Assembly: GCA_902767455.1 (NCBI GenBank)
Contig: CACXHH010000234.1
Span: forward strand, 1-6,380
DNA from: an uncultured Eubacteriales bacterium
GTDB taxonomy: Bacteria > Bacillota > Clostridia > Christensenellales > Borkfalkiaceae
DNA length: 6,380 bases
Direction: 5' to 3'
In this document: positions 5,773-6,380 of the stretch, piece by piece
How positions within the stretch are numbered: the first letter of the stretch is position 1
Layout of the letters: each line of letters starts with the position of its first letter
Notes under the pieces: model-generated
What the model was told of the DNA's origin: nothing
Database searches by the model: none
What the model saw: the letters and a program-made list of their open reading frames with translations, nothing else
Made by a program: the position numbers and the translations under genes

Positions 5773-6198
5773 TTACACTTCGTCTCCGTTTTCGACGTTT
5801 GCGAACGTTTCTTCGTCGTAAGGCACGCCGTTTTTCTTGTAATAATCGAGTATCGCGCGTTTGATCGCTTCTTCGGCGAGCACGGAGCAGTGCATTTTAT
5901 ACGCGGGAAGCCCGTCGAGCGCTTCGGCTACCGCCTTGTTGGTTATTTCGAGCGCTTCGGAAATCGGTTTTCCTTTTATAAGTTCGGTCGCCATAGAACT
6001 CGAAGCGATCGCCGAGCCGCAACCGTATGTTTCGAACTTTACGTCGGATATGATATCGTCGTCTATTTTGAGATATATCTTCATAATATCGCCGCACTTT
6101 GCGTTACCGACTTCGCCGATCCCGTCGGCGTTTTCTATTATTCCGACGTTGCGCGGGTTTAAAAAATGATCCATTACCTTTTCGCTGTATAATGACAT
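5773..6198 (-). CDS. nifU: IscU/NifU-type iron-sulfur cluster assembly scaffold
   Basis: This is a 141-residue scaffold on which NifS-derived sulfur and iron are built into [2Fe-2S] or [4Fe-4S] clusters for transfer to target proteins. The three cluster-binding cysteines are C35 in KCGD, C60 in YGCGSAIASSS and C104 in KMHCSVLAEEA; D37 follows the first. The N-terminus (MSLYSEKVMDHFLNPRNVG) is typical of the family. It lacks the extra ferredoxin-like and C-terminal CXXC domains of nitrogenase NifU, so it is the short, IscU-like clostridial form with a charged tail. ATG 6198 has a strong AAGGAG 6 nt upstream. The gene lies 61 nt downstream of nifS on the same strand, with no promoter seen between them, so they form an operon. 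The fumarase encoded nearby is the sort of client that needs this pathway. Confidence 0.95.
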   Translation of the reverse strand: MSLYSEKVMDHFLNPRNVGIIENADGIGEVGNAKCGDIMKIYLKIDDDIISDVKFETYGCGSAIASSSMATELIKGKPISEALEITNKAVAEALDGLPAYKMHCSVLAEEAIKRAILDYYKKNGVPYDEETFANVENGDEV

Positions 6199-6220
6199 AA
6201 TTATCTCCTTGAATTTAAAT

Positions 6221-6244
6221 AAGTCTACGTATAGGTCGATTATC
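6221..6244 (+). repeat. Dispersed intergenic element, copy D
   Basis: This copy reads AAGTCTACG then TATAGGTCGATTATC. It lies inside the 61-nt nifS-nifU gap, antisense to that operon, 15 nt from the nifS stop codon. It is adjacent to the palindrome GCGATTTTAATCGC (6246-6259). Confidence 0.7.
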
Positions 6245-6245
6245 T

Positions 6246-6259
6246 GCGATTTTAATCGC
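6246..6259. repeat. Short palindrome in the nifS-nifU gap
   Basis: GCGATTTTAATCGC is a perfect inverted repeat (GCGAT, TTTA, ATCGC as a hairpin) directly abutting the nifS stop codon. It has no T run on the - strand, so it is unlikely to terminate transcription. A role in mRNA processing or stability within the operon is possible but unproven. Confidence 0.4.
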
Positions 6260-6380
6260 TTATTTGAGAAGGAACGGCTTTACGCCGTTTGCCTTGTCGC
6301 GCCATACGGGCGACATGTTTCTCAGTTTATCCACGACTACGGGCACGGCTTTTAATAAAAGGTCTACTTCGTCGTCGGTG
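6260..6380 (-). CDS. nifS: Cysteine desulfurase NifS/IscS, C-terminal 39 residues (5' end outside window)
   Basis: Reading from the right edge on the - strand gives an open frame of 39 codons and a TAA stop at 6262-6260. It starts TDDEVDLLLKAVPVVVDKLR and continues NMSPVWRDKANG. The pattern T-x-x-E-V-D followed by a helix and LR-x-MSP is the usual end of class I NifS/IscS desulfurases, which take sulfur from cysteine with PLP and pass it to IscU/NifU. The PLP lysine and the catalytic cysteine lie outside the window, so activity cannot be checked. The identification rests on this tail plus the adjacent nifU gene in the expected order. The tail after MSP (about 16 residues) varies between family members. 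Confidence 0.85.
   Translation of the reverse strand, partial: TDDEVDLLLKAVPVVVDKLRNMSPVWRDKANGVKPFLLK

Noticed and set aside
1..6380. Mobile element, CRISPR array, toxin-antitoxin, defence island or RNA gene
   Set aside because: No transposase, integrase, regularly spaced repeats, tRNA cloverleaf or small paired genes were seen; every long coding frame is accounted for by a familiar family.

Overview
The window reads as ordinary chromosomal DNA from a Gram-positive, Clostridia-like bacterium (Bacillota), probably anaerobic and possibly an uncultured gut lineage. This is inferred from several points. There is a two-subunit oxygen-sensitive class I fumarase, a nifS-nifU pair of clostridial type, a DUF3737 protein and a MalY/PatB C-S lyase. 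Shine-Dalgarno sites are AGGAG-like, and the housekeeping promoters are near-perfect TTGACA-17-TATAAT. No 16S or other phylogenetic marker is present, so the lineage is not fixed.

Layout, left to right. (1) 1-1706: the C-terminal half of a DUF3737 beta-solenoid protein, then a PLP-dependent MalY/PatB aminotransferase, both on +, closed by a perfect 12-bp bidirectional hairpin terminator. (2) 1750-2517: a sirtuin (NAD-dependent protein deacylase) on the - strand, transcribed towards the aminotransferase. (3) 2518-2676: a divergent promoter region with back-to-back consensus promoters. (4) 2677-4040: both subunits of a class I [4Fe-4S] fumarase, translationally coupled. (5) 4041-4276: a spacer with inverted repeats and a consensus promoter. 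(6) 4277-4888: an MBL-fold metallo-hydrolase. (7) 4889-5099: a long terminator hairpin, then a promoter. (8) 5100-5687: a TetR-family regulator standing alone. (9) 5688-5738: a bidirectional terminator. (10) 5773-6380 on the - strand: an IscU/NifU-type Fe-S scaffold and, upstream of it, the C-terminal 39 residues of its cysteine desulfurase NifS.

The genes form short, independently terminated units rather than one system. Fumarase needs a [4Fe-4S] cluster, and the nifS-nifU pair at the right edge is the kind of machinery that would supply it. The PLP-dependent C-S lyase and NifS both act on cysteine-type substrates. These links are plausible but are not shown by shared regulation.

The least expected thing is a short dispersed element: four 22-nt copies (449-470, 1723-1744, 4889-4910, 6221-6242). 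All are on the same strand, all lie between genes and all sit at or near a stop codon. I do not recognise it. No defence system, mobile element, CRISPR array, tRNA or rRNA is visible.
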